Below are positions 33,153 through 42,404 of a stretch of 64,000 bases of DNA, piece after piece. Under the pieces are notes generated by a model. It saw only the letters and a list, made by a program, of their open reading frames with translations. It had not been told where the DNA came from and searched no databases. Within the stretch, counting starts at the first letter, position 1. The number at the start of each line of letters is the position of its first letter. The DNA is from Caulobacter sp. 17J80-11 (GTDB taxonomy: Bacteria; Pseudomonadota; Alphaproteobacteria; Caulobacterales; Caulobacteraceae): positions 124,001 to 188,000 of the forward strand of contig NZ_JACSJI010000001.1 in assembly GCF_014349105.1 (NCBI RefSeq). Reading direction: 5' to 3'. Made by a program: the position numbers and the translations under genes.

Positions 33153-34326
33153 CGGCCGCCTCGCGGGCGCGTTCACGGGCCTGATCGACGTCGGCGCCGC
33201 GGGCCAGGGCCACGCCCATGCGCCGACGCTCGAAGGCTTCCGGCTTGCCGAACAGGCGCAGATCCGCGCCCGGGACGGCCAGGGCCTGGTCCACGCCCTC
33301 GAAGGCGACGCCCTCGGCTTCCATGCCGCCGTAGACGACGGCGCTGGCGCCCGGCTCGCGCTGCGAGGTGTCGACGGGCAGGCCCAGGATGGCGCGGGCG
33401 TGCAGGCAGAACTCCGACATGGTCTGGCTGGCCAGGGTGACGAGGCCCGTGTCGTGCGGGCGGGGGCTGACCTCCGAGAACCAGACCTCGTCGCCCTTCA
33501 CGAACAGCTCGACGCCGAACACGCCCTGGCCGCCCAGCGCGCCGGTGACCTCGGCGGCGATGTCCTGGGCGCGTTCCAGCGCCTTCGGGCTCATCGGCTG
33601 GGGCTGCCAGCTCTCGACATAGTCGCCCTTCACCTGGCGGTGGCCGATCGGCGCGCAGAAGCGGGTCTCGATCTCGCCGGCGGCGTTCCTCGCGCGCACG
33701 GTCAGGAGCGTGATCTCGTAGTCGAACTCGACCTTGCCCTCGACGATGACGCGGGCCTGCTCGACCCGGCCGCCGGCCAGCGCATAGGTCCAGGCGCCGT
33801 CAACGTCCTCGGGGCTTTCCAGATAGCTCTGGCCCTTGCCGGAGGAGGACATCACCGGCTTCACGAAGCAGGGGAAGCCGGTCACGTCGCGGGCGGCGGC
33901 GGCCAGCTCGTCGCGGCTCGATGCGAAGGCGAAGCTCGAGGTCGGCAGGCCCAGCTCCTCGGCCGCCAGCTTGCGGATACCCTCGCGGTTCATGGTCAAC
34001 TGGGTGGCGCGCGCGGTCGGGATGACCGTGGCCAGGCCCGCGGCCTCGACCTCGGCCAGCACGTCGGTGGCGATCGCCTCGATTTCCGGCACCACCAGGT
34101 GCGGACGCTCCTGCTCGATCACGGCGCGCAGGGCGGCCGGATCGGTCATGGCGATCACGTGCGAACGGTGAGCCACCTGCATGGCCGGCGCGTTCGGATA
34201 ACGGTCGACCGCGATCACCTCGACGCCCAGGCGCTGCAGCTCGATCGCCACTTCCTTGCCGAGCTCTCCCGAGCCCAGCAGCATGACCTTGGTGGCGGTG
34301 GGCGACAGCGGCGTGCCGAGGCGCAT
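33127..34326 (-). CDS. purT: Formate-dependent phosphoribosylglycinamide formyltransferase
   Basis: PurT uses formate and ATP to formylate GAR, an alternative to folate-dependent PurN. The 399-residue ATP-grasp enzyme starts [29 protein letters not shown]. It contains the [36 protein letters not shown] and [14 protein letters not shown] blocks and the metal-site [15 protein letters not shown]. It lies downstream of tkt on the same strand, separated by a strong terminator. Other purine genes in the window are purEK and purA. Confidence 0.96.
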   Translation of the reverse strand: MRLGTPLSPTATKVMLLGSGELGKEVAIELQRLGVEVIAVDRYPNAPAMQVAHRSHVIAMTDPAALRAVIEQERPHLVVPEIEAIATDVLAEVEAAGLATVIPTARATQLTMNREGIRKLAAEELGLPTSSFAFASSRDELAAAARDVTGFPCFVKPVMSSSGKGQSYLESPEDVDGAWTYALAGGRVEQARVIVEGKVEFDYEITLLTVRARNAAGEIETRFCAPIGHRQVKGDYVESWQPQPMSPKALERAQDIAAEVTGALGGQGVFGVELFVKGDEVWFSEVSPRPHDTGLVTLASQTMSEFCLHARAILGLPVDTSQREPGASAVVYGGMEAEGVAFEGVDQALAVPGADLRLFGKPEAFERRRMGVALARGADVDQARERAREAAAKVKPVRG

Positions 34327-34343
34327 GGGAATATCCTTTGACA

Positions 34344-34380
34344 GAAAAAGGGCCCGTCCGCCTTGGACGGAACGGGCCCT
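34344..34380 (-). terminator. rho-independent terminator of tkt
   Basis: AGGGCCCGTCCG (34349-34360) pairs with the right arm at about 34365-34380 (GGACGG-AA-CGGGCCCT, with a two-base bulge) around a short loop. The minus strand then reads TTTTTCTG. It separates tkt from purT. Confidence 0.88.
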
Positions 34381-34403
34381 GGTCGTTGATCAGGACGTCG
34401 GGA

Positions 34404-36410
34404 TCAGAGCTGCGACTTGGCCGCGGCGACCACGCCTTCCGGGGTGATGCCGAACTCCTGGTACAGCCGGTCGTACGGCGCGCTGGCGCCGAAGCTCTTC
34501 ATGCCGACGAACACGCCGTCGTCGCCGATGAAGCGCTCCCAGCCGAACTTCACCGCCGCTTCGACCGCGACGCGCACGGTGGTCTTGCCGATCACCTTGC
34601 GCTGGTAGGCGGCCGGCTGGGCCTCGAACAGCTCCCAGCAGGGGGTGGAGACCACGCGGGTGCCGACGCCTTCCGCTTCCAGCTGGGCGCGGGCGGCCAT
34701 GGCGATGGCCACTTCGGTGCCCGAGGCGAACAGGGTGACCTGGGCGGGACCGGCCTCGGCCGCGGCCAGTTCGTAGGCGCCGCGGGCCGACAGGTTCTCT
34801 TCGGCCCGAACGGTCCGCACAGCCGGGGTCTTCTGGCGCGACAGGGCCATCACCGACGGCGAGGTCTTGGCTTCCAGAGCGGCCTTCCAGCACTCCATCA
34901 CCTCGACCGCGTCGGCCGGGCGGAACACCAGCAGGTTCGGGATGCAGCGCAGGGCGGCCAGGTGCTCCACCGGCTGGTGGGTCGGGCCGTCCTCACCCAG
35001 GCCGATCGAGTCGTGGGTCAGCACGTGGATGGCGCGCACGCCCATCAGCGCGGCCAGGCGGATGGCCGGGCGGCTGTAGTCGGAGAACACCAGGAAGGTG
35101 CCCGAGTAGGGGATGATCCCGCCGTGCAGGGCCATGCCGTTCATGGCCGCGGCCATGCCGTGCTCGCGCACGCCCCAGTGGACGTAGCGGCCGCTGTAGT
35201 CCGGATAGTCGAACGCCTTCATGCCCTTGACGAAGGTGTTGTTCGAGCCGGTCAGGTCGGCCGAGCCGCCGATCATCTCGGGGATGTAGGGGGTCAGGTT
35301 CTCGAGGGCCGAGCCCGAGGAGACGCGGGTGGCGGCGGCCGGCTTGGCCTCGGTCTGCTTGACGATCTCGGCGTCGATGGCGGCGAAGGCCTCGGCCGGC
35401 AGGTCGCCCTTCATGGCGCGGAGGAACTCGGCCGACTTCTCCGAGCCCTTCAGGCGGTCCTCCCAGGCGCGGCGGGCGCGGCCGCCCTTGCGGCCGGCCT
35501 TGCGCCAGGCGTCGACGATGTCTTCCGGCAGCTCGAACGGCGGCAGGGTCCAGCCCAGCTTCTGGCGGGTGGCGGCCACTTCGGCCGCGCCGAGCGCTGC
35601 GCCGTGGGTCTTGTGGCTGCCTTCCATGGTGGCCGCGCCCTTGCCGATGCGGGTGCGGCAGGCGATCAGGGTCGGGCGGTCCTGGCGGGTGGCCCAGATC
35701 ATCGCGCGGCGGATCTGGCCCTCGTCATGGCCGTCGATGCGCTTCACCGCCCAGCCGAACGCCTTGAAGCGGGCCAGCTGGTCGCCGGTCTCGGAGATGC
35801 GGACGTCGCCGTCGATGGTGATCTCGTTGTCGTCCCACAGCACGGTCAGCTTGTTCAGCTTGAAGCGGCCGGCCAGGCCGATGGCCTCGTGGCTGACGCC
35901 TTCCATCAGGCAGCCGTCGCCGGCGATCACCCAGGTGCGGTGGTCGACCAGCTCGGAGCCGAAGCGGTTGGCCAGGTGGCGCTCGGCCATGGCCATGCCG
36001 ACGGCGGTGGCCAGGCCCTGGCCCAGCGGGCCGGTCGTGGTCTCGACGCCCGGTGTGTGACCGTACTCGGGGTGGCCCGGGGTCTTGGAGCCCCACTGGC
36101 GGAAGTTCTTCAGCTCCTGGGTGGTCACTTCCTTCACCCCGGTCAGGTGCAGGAGCGAGTAGATCAGCATGGAGCCGTGGCCGGCCGACAGCACGAAGCG
36201 GTCGCGGTCGTGCCACTCGGGCTTGCGCGCGTCGTACTTCAGGAAGCGAGTGAACAGCACGGTGGCGACGTCGGCCATGCCCATCGGCATGCCGGGGTGG
36301 CCGGAGGCCGCCTGTTCGACGCCGTCCATGGACAGCACGCGGATGGCGTCGGCCATGCGCTGCGTCGAAACCGACGTGCGGGCGGGGGCGCGGACGAGGT
36401 CGTCGGCCAT
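34404..36410 (-). CDS. tkt: Transketolase
   Basis: Transketolase moves two-carbon units between sugar phosphates in the pentose phosphate pathway, using thiamine diphosphate. The 668-residue protein has [17 protein letters not shown] and [20 protein letters not shown]. The ThDP motif begins [15 protein letters not shown] and runs to about residue 185. The second half has [15 protein letters not shown] and [19 protein letters not shown]. The start was placed at ATG 36410 ([12 protein letters not shown]); the frame continues upstream without homologous sequence. It is divergent from the DUF4164-zapA pair. Confidence 0.97.
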   Translation of the reverse strand: MADDLVRAPARTSVSTQRMADAIRVLSMDGVEQAASGHPGMPMGMADVATVLFTRFLKYDARKPEWHDRDRFVLSAGHGSMLIYSLLHLTGVKEVTTQELKNFRQWGSKTPGHPEYGHTPGVETTTGPLGQGLATAVGMAMAERHLANRFGSELVDHRTWVIAGDGCLMEGVSHEAIGLAGRFKLNKLTVLWDDNEITIDGDVRISETGDQLARFKAFGWAVKRIDGHDEGQIRRAMIWATRQDRPTLIACRTRIGKGAATMEGSHKTHGAALGAAEVAATRQKLGWTLPPFELPEDIVDAWRKAGRKGGRARRAWEDRLKGSEKSAEFLRAMKGDLPAEAFAAIDAEIVKQTEAKPAAATRVSSGSALENLTPYIPEMIGGSADLTGSNNTFVKGMKAFDYPDYSGRYVHWGVREHGMAAAMNGMALHGGIIPYSGTFLVFSDYSRPAIRLAALMGVRAIHVLTHDSIGLGEDGPTHQPVEHLAALRCIPNLLVFRPADAVEVMECWKAALEAKTSPSVMALSRQKTPAVRTVRAEENLSARGAYELAAAEAGPAQVTLFASGTEVAIAMAARAQLEAEGVGTRVVSTPCWELFEAQPAAYQRKVIGKTTVRVAVEAAVKFGWERFIGDDGVFVGMKSFGASAPYDRLYQEFGITPEGVVAAAKSQL

Positions 36411-36513
36411 GAAACGGACTCCGGAGACGAGGAAAACAGGGCGCGCGCGCTTTACCTGACGCACGGCGCGCGTTCTATACAGATTCGTGTCAGGATTTGG
36501 GTGGAGGGGCGTG

Positions 36514-36780
36514 ATGGCGGACTCGACCAGTGAACTGGACGCCGCGGCCGGCCGGCTTGACCAGGCGCTCACCGCGCTGGAGGGGCGCTTCCGTGCGCTC
36601 AAGGCGCAGAGCCGTGGCGGCGAGGGCGATCTGTTCGATCAGGACCGCGCACGCCTGGCCGAGGACCTCGATCGCGCCAGGGCCCGCGCCCGCGATCTCG
36701 AGGACGCCGCCGCCGAGGCGTCCGCGGCGCTGGGTCGCGCCGCCGAACACGTCCGTCTGATCCTGACCGCCGAGGAATAG
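36514..36780 (+). CDS. DUF4164 coiled-coil protein
   Basis: This 88-residue protein is predicted to be almost entirely alpha-helical, with heptad repeats ([18 protein letters not shown] and [22 protein letters not shown]). DUF4164 proteins usually sit directly before zapA in alphaproteobacteria, and here the next gene starts four bases after the stop. A division-related role, such as a ZapB-like partner of ZapA, is suggested by the pairing only. The ATG at 36514 with a GAGGGG site was preferred to one nine codons upstream. Confidence 0.8.
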   Translation: MADSTSELDAAAGRLDQALTALEGRFRALKAQSRGGEGDLFDQDRARLAEDLDRARARARDLEDAAAEASAALGRAAEHVRLILTAEE

Positions 36781-36784
36781 TCCC

Positions 36785-37111
36785 GTGGCCACCGTCACCG
36801 TCGAGATCAACGGGCGCCCCTATAACGTCGGTTGCGCCGACGGCCAGGAGGAGCGCGTCCGCGCCCTGGCCCGCCAGTTCGACGACAACGTCCGCCAGGT
36901 GGCCCAGGACGTCGGCCACGTCGGCGACATCCGCCTGTTCCTGATGGCCGCCCTGCTGGTCGCCGACGAGCTCAGCGACATCCGCACCCAGCTGAACCGC
37001 CTGCGCGCCGAGCACGACCGGACCATGGCCGGCTCCGAAACCGTGGAAAAGCGCGCCGCCGACGCCCTGAACGCCGCGGCCGGGCGGCTCGAGAAGCTGC
37101 TGGCGGAGTAG
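36785..37111 (+). CDS. zapA: Cell division protein ZapA
   Basis: ZapA binds FtsZ and bundles protofilaments at the division ring. The 108-residue product begins MATVTVEINGRPYNVGCADG and has EERVRALARQFDDNVRQVAQDVGHV followed by LFLMAALLVADELSD, the typical head domain. A C-terminal coiled coil completes the protein. It is cotranscribed with the DUF4164 gene. The order zapA, 6S RNA, 5-formyl-THF cyclo-ligase downstream is the same as in E. coli. Confidence 0.94.
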   Translation: MATVTVEINGRPYNVGCADGQEERVRALARQFDDNVRQVAQDVGHVGDIRLFLMAALLVADELSDIRTQLNRLRAEHDRTMAGSETVEKRAADALNAAAGRLEKLLAE

Positions 37112-37123
37112 TTTCAAAAAGGC

Positions 37124-37224
37124 CCGTCATCCCGGAAAGTTCGACCTCGACGCTGCGCGGGGGCCTGCAACAAGCATGCGCTTGCTGGAGCCCGGCTCTT
37201 CGCTGCGCTGCGGCCGGGATGACG
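37124..37224. repeat. Inverted-repeat element of about 100 bp (CCGTCATCCCGG type)
   Basis: CCGTCATCCCGG (37124-37135) and CCGGGATGACGG (37213-37224) are perfect inverted ends. The interior carries GCAACAAGCATGCGCTTGC and TGCGCTGCGGCC. GTCATCCCGG ends are a familiar dispersed repeat in proteobacteria. It lies between zapA and the 6S RNA gene and may also end zapA transcription. Confidence 0.82.
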
Positions 37225-37289
37225 GAAGTTCAATTGCGACAGCGCGCAGGGTTGTGATCGTTTCCCCCGCCCCCTACCTTGGACATCCG

Positions 37290-37460
37290 GCGGGTCTTGC
37301 TGCGGCTCGCGTCGAAGGCTTCACATCCCGGGGACCTTAATCATCCTCGAAGGGAGCTGTCCCTGTTCGGGTCCGTGGACCCGCGCACACGGCGCCCACC
37401 TGGCTATCCAGGTCCGAGGGGATTGAAACTGCCTTCACGGTTCTACGCGGCGCCGCCACC
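37290..37460 (+). ncRNA. ssrS: 6S RNA
   Basis: The stretch between zapA and the 5-formyl-THF cyclo-ligase gene is the conserved location of 6S RNA, which mimics an open promoter and binds RNA polymerase. The sequence has long-range pairing consistent with this. GCGGC/CGCG near 37302-37311 pairs with CGCG/GCCGC at 37446-37456, and GAAGGC-TTCA (37314-37323) pairs with TGAA-GCCTTC (37424-37436). Inner local hairpins include GGGTCC/GGACCC near 37370-37383 and ACCTGG/CCAGGT near 37398-37413. The exact ends are estimates. A covariance search would be needed to confirm the central bulge. Confidence 0.75.
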
Positions 37461-37508
37461 CTCTTCTTCCCGGTGCGTTCCGGGCGTACAGCTTCGCCGA
37501 ACGCGCCG

Positions 37509-38099
37509 ATGACCGATTTCCCCGACCCGAAATCCGCCGCCAGGGCCGACGCCGCCGAGGCGCGGGCGCGCGCCTTCGCGCTGAACCCGATGGCCGGCGA
37601 GACCGCGGCGGCCCTGTTTCCGGCCTTCTGGATCCCCGCGCCGGGCGCGGTGGTGGCCGGCTACTGGCCGTTCCGCACCGAGATCGACCCGCGCCCGCTG
37701 ATGCGCCGGCTGATGCGGCTGGGCGCGCGCGCAGCCCTGCCGGCCACGCCGCCGCGCGGCTCGCACGACCCGCTGACCTTCCGCCTGTGGCGCCCCGAGG
37801 CCGAGCTCGCGCCCGGGCATTTCAAGGTGCACGAGCCGCTGGAGGACGCCCCCGTCGTGGTCCCCGACCTGGTGATCGTGCCCCTGCTGGCCTTCGACCG
37901 CTTCGGCGGGCGGCTGGGCTACGGCGCGGGTCATTTCGACCGGACCCTGGAGGCCCTGCGCGCGTTCAAGCCCGTGGTGGCGGTGGGCCTGGCCTACGCC
38001 GCCCAGGAGATCGACCAAACGCCGCTGGACGCGCACGACCAGAAACTGGACGGCGTCGTCACCGAGCTCGGCTATATTGCGGTCCGAGAGGACGACTGA
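37509..38099 (+). CDS. 5-formyltetrahydrofolate cyclo-ligase
   Basis: The enzyme converts 5-formyl-THF to 5,10-methenyl-THF using ATP. The 196-residue product has VVAGYWPFRTEIDPRPLM and the C-terminal signature PDLVIVPLLAFDRFGGRLGYGAGHFDRTL. The start at ATG 37509 (MTDFPDPKSAARADAAEARA) follows the 6S RNA region; the frame is open 12 codons further up but overlaps RNA-gene sequence. The stop codon is immediately followed by the ATG of the YmdB-like gene. Confidence 0.92.
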   Translation: MTDFPDPKSAARADAAEARARAFALNPMAGETAAALFPAFWIPAPGAVVAGYWPFRTEIDPRPLMRRLMRLGARAALPATPPRGSHDPLTFRLWRPEAELAPGHFKVHEPLEDAPVVVPDLVIVPLLAFDRFGGRLGYGAGHFDRTLEALRAFKPVVAVGLAYAAQEIDQTPLDAHDQKLDGVVTELGYIAVREDD

Positions 38100-38936
38100 A
38101 TGCGTATCGCTTTTTTCGGAGACGTCGTGGGCCGCTCCGGCCGCGAGGGTCTCGCCGACCACCTTCCCGCCCTGCGTCGCCGCCTGGGCCTCGAGTTCGT
38201 GGTGATCAACGCCGAGAACGCGGCGGCCGGCTTCGGCATCACCGAGGCCACCGCGCGCGACCTGTTCGAGGCCGGGGCCGACTGCCTGACGCTCGGCAAC
38301 CATTCCTGGGACCAGAAGGAGGCGCTCACCTACATCGTGCGTGAGCCCCGTCTGATCCGCCCGGCCAACTATCCGCGCCTGTCGCATGCGCCCGGGCGCG
38401 GCGCGAACCTGTACGAGACCCAGTCGGGCAAGCGGGTGCTGGTGATCAACGCGCTCGGCCGCGTGCACATGGACGCGCTGGACGACCCGTTCGCCGCCGT
38501 CGACAAGGAACTGGAATCCTGCCCGCTGGGCCTGGCCGCCGACGCGGTGATCGTCGACATCCACGCCGAGGCGACCAGCGAGAAGATGGCCATGGGCCAC
38601 TTCTGCGACGGGCGCGCCAGCCTCGTGGTGGGCACCCACACCCACGTGCCGACCGCCGACTGCCAGATCCTGAACGGCGGCACCGCCTACCAGACCGACG
38701 CCGGCGCCTGCGCCGACTACGACAGCGTGATCGGCAACGAGAAGGAAGAGCCGCTGCGCCGGTTCACCACCCGCATCTCGCAGAGCCGCTACACGCCGGC
38801 CTCGGGTCCGGCCACCATCTGCGGCGTCTATGTCGAGACCGACGACCGCACCGGCCTGGCGGTGCGCGTCGAGCCGATCCGCGTCGGCGGACGGCTCTCG
38901 CAGCACGTTCCGAACGTCGAGGCGGTGTTCGCCTGA
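38100..38936 (+). CDS. YmdB/TIGR00282-family metallophosphoesterase
   Basis: These dimetal phosphodiesterases hydrolyse 2',3'-cyclic nucleotides; Bacillus YmdB affects biofilm gene expression. The 278-residue protein begins MRIAFFGDVVGRSGREGLADHL (metal ligand Asp). It has VINAENAAAGFGIT, LTLGNHSWDQKEAL (Asn and His ligands), VDIHAEATSEKMAMGHF and VVGTHTHVPTAD, all in the family order. It starts directly after the stop of the 5-formyl-THF cyclo-ligase gene, so the two are cotranscribed. Confidence 0.92.
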   Translation: MRIAFFGDVVGRSGREGLADHLPALRRRLGLEFVVINAENAAAGFGITEATARDLFEAGADCLTLGNHSWDQKEALTYIVREPRLIRPANYPRLSHAPGRGANLYETQSGKRVLVINALGRVHMDALDDPFAAVDKELESCPLGLAADAVIVDIHAEATSEKMAMGHFCDGRASLVVGTHTHVPTADCQILNGGTAYQTDAGACADYDSVIGNEKEEPLRRFTTRISQSRYTPASGPATICGVYVETDDRTGLAVRVEPIRVGGRLSQHVPNVEAVFA

Positions 38937-38938
38937 GC

Positions 38939-39124
38939 TCAGTGGTGGCGCAGTCGCTCCACCGCCAGCAGCACGCCGGCCCCGACCAGGGCGCCCAGTG
39001 CGAAGGCGGACGCGAGCGCCACCGCGGGCGTCACGTCGCCCAGGGGCCAGCCCGGGCGCTCGTACCAGTGCACGATCTCCGGACCGGCCAGCTCTTCCAT
39101 GTAATCGGCGTCGATCGGGGTCAT
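38939..39124 (-). CDS. Small single-pass membrane protein, 61 residues
   Basis: From ATG 39124 the product reads MTPIDADYMEELAGPEIVHW, a proline-containing linker, then a hydrophobic helix at about residues 31-54 (VTPAVALASAFALGALVGAGV), and ends in ERLRHH. The frame is open further upstream but with non-coding-like proline and arginine runs. A second possible start is the methionine at residue 9. The acidic N-terminus, single helix and basic tail suggest a small inner-membrane protein. No family is recognised. It converges with the YmdB-like gene, leaving two bases between stop codons. Confidence 0.6.
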   Translation of the reverse strand: MTPIDADYMEELAGPEIVHWYERPGWPLGDVTPAVALASAFALGALVGAGVLLAVERLRHH

Positions 39125-39274
39125 GTACGCGTCTCCGGGCGGGGCCTTTGACTGAACCCCGTCGTCGCACGGGGGTTCCGCGCGCCGTTCCGGTTCGCTA
39201 CTTAGGCCCCGAAACCCTACACCGGGCGGCGGGGGCCGCCTGGAATCCAAGCAAAGAGCTCAGACAGCGACCAC

Positions 39275-40048
39275 ATGGCCGGGCATTCTAAGTTCAAGAA
39301 CATCATGCACCGGAAGGGACGCGCCGACGCCGTCCGTTCCAAGCTGTTCTCGCGCCTGTCGCGCGAAATCACCGTGGCGGCCAAGTCGGGCATGCCCGAC
39401 CCGGCCATGAACCCTCGCCTGCGGCTGGCGGTGAACAACGCCAAGGCCGAGTCCATGCCCAAGGACAACATCGAGCGGGCGATCAAGAAGGCGGCCGGCG
39501 GCGACGCCGACGCCTACGAAGAGATCCGCTACGAAGGCTTCGGCCCGGGCGGGATCGGGGTCATCGTCGAGGTGCTGACCGACAACCGCAACCGCGCGGC
39601 CTCGAACGTGCGTTCGACCTTCGCCAAGAACGGCGGCAACCTGGGCGAAACCGGGTCGGTCAGCTTCATGTTCGATCGCGTCGGCCAGATCGTCTACCGC
39701 GCCGAGGCCGGCAGCGAGGACGCGGTGATGGAGGCGGCCATCGAGGCCGGCGCCCAGGACGTCGAGAGCGACCTGGTGAAGCCGGACATCTACGAGGACG
39801 CGCCGGGCCACACGATCTACACCGCCTTCGAGGACCTCAACGAGGTGGTCGAGGCCCTGACCGCCAAGCTGGGCGAGCCGAAGTCGACCGCGATCATCTG
39901 GAAGCCGAAGTCGCTGACCCCGGTGACCGGCGACGCGGTGGCCACGGTCATGAAGCTGGTCGGCGCGCTGGACGACGACGACGACGTCCAGAACGTCTAC
40001 GCCAACTTCGAGATCAGCGACGAGGACCTGGAGCGCCTCGCCGGCTGA
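39275..40048 (+). CDS. YebC/PmpR-family protein
   Basis: YebC proteins are known as DNA-binding regulators and, more recently, as factors that help ribosomes on difficult proline-rich sequences. The 257-residue product begins with the signature [23 protein letters not shown]. It contains [40 protein letters not shown] and [13 protein letters not shown], and has an acidic C-terminus. It is complete and followed by a hairpin terminator at 40073-40104. In many bacteria yebC lies next to ruvCAB; here two genes separate them. Confidence 0.95.
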   Translation: MAGHSKFKNIMHRKGRADAVRSKLFSRLSREITVAAKSGMPDPAMNPRLRLAVNNAKAESMPKDNIERAIKKAAGGDADAYEEIRYEGFGPGGIGVIVEVLTDNRNRAASNVRSTFAKNGGNLGETGSVSFMFDRVGQIVYRAEAGSEDAVMEAAIEAGAQDVESDLVKPDIYEDAPGHTIYTAFEDLNEVVEALTAKLGEPKSTAIIWKPKSLTPVTGDAVATVMKLVGALDDDDDVQNVYANFEISDEDLERLAG

Positions 40049-40072
40049 GGCTTTCAAGCCAGCTACGTTTCG

Positions 40073-40108
40073 AGAAGGCCTCTCCGCCCGGAGGGGCCTT
40101 CTTCGTTT
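40073..40108 (+). terminator. rho-independent terminator of the yebC gene
   Basis: GAAGGCCTCTCCG (40074-40086) pairs with CGGAGGGGCCTTC (40089-40101) including one G-U pair, with a small loop, followed by TTCGTTTCG. Confidence 0.75.
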
Positions 40109-40162
40109 CGTTTCGGGAACGGCTCGCGAGCGGCGCCGTTGACCGCCGGAGAGGAGCGGCGG

Positions 40163-40855
40163 ATGTGGGAGCTTGAGCCGGATCTGATCTGGCCGATCAT
40201 CGGCGCCCTGGTCGGCGGCGGCCTGGTCGGGTTCGAGCGCGAGGCGCGCGGCCGCCCGGCCGGACTGCGCACCCACACCCTGGTCTGCCTGACCTCGGCC
40301 ATGCTGATGGTGGCCGCGGCCCATCAGGGGCGCTGGTCGGTGGGCTTTATCCCCGGCGAGAACATCACCGCCGATCCCACCCGCATGGCGCACGGCATCC
40401 TGACCGGCATCGGCTTCCTGTGCGGCGGGGTGATCTTCAAGCACGGCTTCAGCGTGCAGGGCCTGACCACGGCGGCCTCGCTGTGGGCGGTGGCGGGCCT
40501 GGGCGTGCTCTACGGCACCGGCCTCTACGGCGTGGCCGTGGTGGGAAACCTGCTGATCCTGGTGGTGCTGGTCGGCCTGCGCTGGATCGACGAGCACCTG
40601 CCGCGCAAGACCGCGATCGTGCTGGAGGTCCGCTATGCGCGGGACCGGGCCCCCAGCGACCGCGAGTTCGTCCAGACCATGAGGGAGCTGGGATGCGGCT
40701 GCTCGGGCCTGGCCCAGCGGCTGACGGCGGAGGGCCGGATCCTGCAGCACTCCGCCAAGATCAGGGCCAGCCGCGAGTGCGTGAAGGTCCTGGCGGCCAA
40801 CCTGCTGGCCGACCCGGCGGTGGTCGAATACGCCATCACCCCGCGCGACGACTGA
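40163..40855 (+). CDS. MgtC/SapB-family membrane protein
   Basis: MgtC-type proteins are inner-membrane proteins linked to magnesium stress and control of the F-type ATPase in pathogens. The 230-residue product has helices carrying [25 protein letters not shown] (the family's most conserved segment), ILTGIGFLCGGVIFKHGFSVQGLTTAASLWAVAGLGVLYG and LLILVVLVGLRWID. A cytoplasmic ACT-like tail follows. The ATG at 40163 with a GGAG site upstream was chosen. It stands alone between yebC and a convergent peptidase gene. Confidence 0.88.
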   Translation: MWELEPDLIWPIIGALVGGGLVGFEREARGRPAGLRTHTLVCLTSAMLMVAAAHQGRWSVGFIPGENITADPTRMAHGILTGIGFLCGGVIFKHGFSVQGLTTAASLWAVAGLGVLYGTGLYGVAVVGNLLILVVLVGLRWIDEHLPRKTAIVLEVRYARDRAPSDREFVQTMRELGCGCSGLAQRLTAEGRILQHSAKIRASRECVKVLAANLLADPAVVEYAITPRDD

Positions 40856-40882
40856 TCGCGCGGGGGGCGAGACGAGAGCCCG

Positions 40883-42292
40883 TCACTTCGAGACGGCGTA
40901 GTCCTTGACCAGGGCGTAGAGGAAGTCGCGCGCGTCGTAGAGCGACTTCACCCGCACCCGCTCGTTCAGGCCGTGGATGCCGTCGCCGTCCGAGCTGGTG
41001 AACAGGCCTTCCACGCCGTAGGTCGGGATGCCGGCGGCGATCAGGTATTTCCCGTCGGTGGCGCCGGTCTGCATGATCGGGACGATCGGCACGTTCGGCC
41101 ACAGCTTGGCGGCTTCACGCTCCAGCGGCTTCATCATCTCCGGCGTCAGCACCGGGGCCGGGCCGACCGGGCTGATCGGGCCGTTGACCGCGACGCTCAC
41201 CTTCGGATCGCCGACCACCTGCTCCAGGGTCTTGCGCACCTCCTCGACCTGCGTGCCCGGCAGGATGCGGCAGTTGACGTTGGCGGTGGCGCGCTGGGGC
41301 AGGGCGTTGGTCGCGTGCCCGGCGTTGACCAGGGTGGCCACGCAGGTGGTGCGCAGCATGCTGTTCCACATCGGATCCTTGGTCACCTCGGCGAGCGCGT
41401 CCGCGTTCGTCGGATCGGCGACCAGGGCCTTCATGGCCGCGCCGGCCTTGGCGTCGACCAGCGGGGCCATGCGGGTGAAGTAGCCGCGGGTGGTGTCGTT
41501 GAAGCGGATCGGGAACTCATAGGCGCCGATGGCCGAGAGCGCCGCGGACAGGTGGTAGATCGCGTTGTCCTTCACTGGCCGGCTGGAGTGGCCGCCCGGG
41601 TTGGTCGAGACCAACTGGAAGTCCTGATAGATCTTCTCGCCCGACTGAATTTCCAGCGACACCGGCTTGTCGTTGGCGTCCAGCAGGCCGCCGGCGCCCT
41701 CGTTCAGGGCGAAGCCGGCGTCGATCAGCGGCCGGTACTGGGCGATCAGGTGCGAGATGCCGTTGTAGGCCCCGTTCTCCTCGCCGCAGGTCAGCGCCAT
41801 CTTGATGTCGCGCTTGGGCTTGAAGCCCTCCTGCTTCATGCGGATCAGGCTGTCGGTCCAGATCGCGGCCTGAGCCTTGTCGTCGCTGGCGCCGCGTCCG
41901 TAGAACCAGCCGTTCTCCTCGATCAGGGTGAAGGGATCGCGGGTCCAGTCCTCGCGCTTCGCCGCCACCACGTCGATGTGGGCCAGCAGCAGGATCGGCT
42001 TGGCCTTGGCGTCCGTGCCGTGCAGCACGGCGACCAGGTTGCCTTCCTTCGGATGGTCGGGGTGGGCGATCACGTTCAGGTCGGCGTCGGCGAAGCCGGC
42101 CGCCTTCAGGCGCGCGGACATGGCCTGGGCGACGGCGGTGCAGCTGCCGTTCGGCTGCGAGGAGTCGATCTCCACCATCTCCTTGTAGAGGCCGCGGAAC
42201 GCCTGCTGGTCGGCGCGCGGCGCCTGGGCGTTGGCGGCGGCGGGCAGCATCAGGGCCGCGGTTGCGACCGCCGCCTTCATCCAGAACTTCAT
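40883..42292 (-). CDS. Exported M20-family metallopeptidase
   Basis: M20 enzymes are dizinc exopeptidases or deacylases. The 469-residue protein has a signal peptide (MKFWMKAAVATAALMLPAAANAQ). Zinc and catalytic motifs are LLLAHIDVVAA (His, Asp), YGRGASDDKAQAA (bridging Asp), TCGEENGAYNGI (Glu-Glu) and GIHGLNERVRV near the C-terminus (His). A dimerisation domain occupies the middle. It should act in the periplasm on peptides. A hairpin in its leader (42303-42320) contains the purine-rich ribosome site. It is divergent from ruvC. Confidence 0.9.
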   Translation of the reverse strand: MKFWMKAAVATAALMLPAAANAQAPRADQQAFRGLYKEMVEIDSSQPNGSCTAVAQAMSARLKAAGFADADLNVIAHPDHPKEGNLVAVLHGTDAKAKPILLLAHIDVVAAKREDWTRDPFTLIEENGWFYGRGASDDKAQAAIWTDSLIRMKQEGFKPKRDIKMALTCGEENGAYNGISHLIAQYRPLIDAGFALNEGAGGLLDANDKPVSLEIQSGEKIYQDFQLVSTNPGGHSSRPVKDNAIYHLSAALSAIGAYEFPIRFNDTTRGYFTRMAPLVDAKAGAAMKALVADPTNADALAEVTKDPMWNSMLRTTCVATLVNAGHATNALPQRATANVNCRILPGTQVEEVRKTLEQVVGDPKVSVAVNGPISPVGPAPVLTPEMMKPLEREAAKLWPNVPIVPIMQTGATDGKYLIAAGIPTYGVEGLFTSSDGDGIHGLNERVRVKSLYDARDFLYALVKDYAVSK

Positions 42293-42302
42293 TGGTGGGA
42301 CT

Positions 42303-42320
42303 CCCCCGAATTGTCGGGGG
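42303..42320 (-). promoter_or_regulatory. Leader hairpin that includes the ribosome site of the M20 peptidase gene
   Basis: CCCCCGA (42303-42309) pairs with TCGGGGG (42314-42320) around a four-base loop. On the peptidase strand the 3' arm is TCGGGGG followed by AG, which is the purine-rich stretch 10-15 bases before the ATG. Pairing would hide the likely Shine-Dalgarno sequence. Confidence 0.4.
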
Positions 42321-42404
42321 ATGTAACGCCCGACCGCCCCGCCTGCGCAAGGCCTCGCCGTTTTTACTTCCGGTTAGCCAAGGCGGGGCTTTATGCAGGA
42401 ACAC

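Noticed and set aside
34338-36533. A 731-codon open frame on the plus strand opposite tkt
   Set aside because: It mirrors the transketolase gene exactly and has the composition of a third-position shadow frame.
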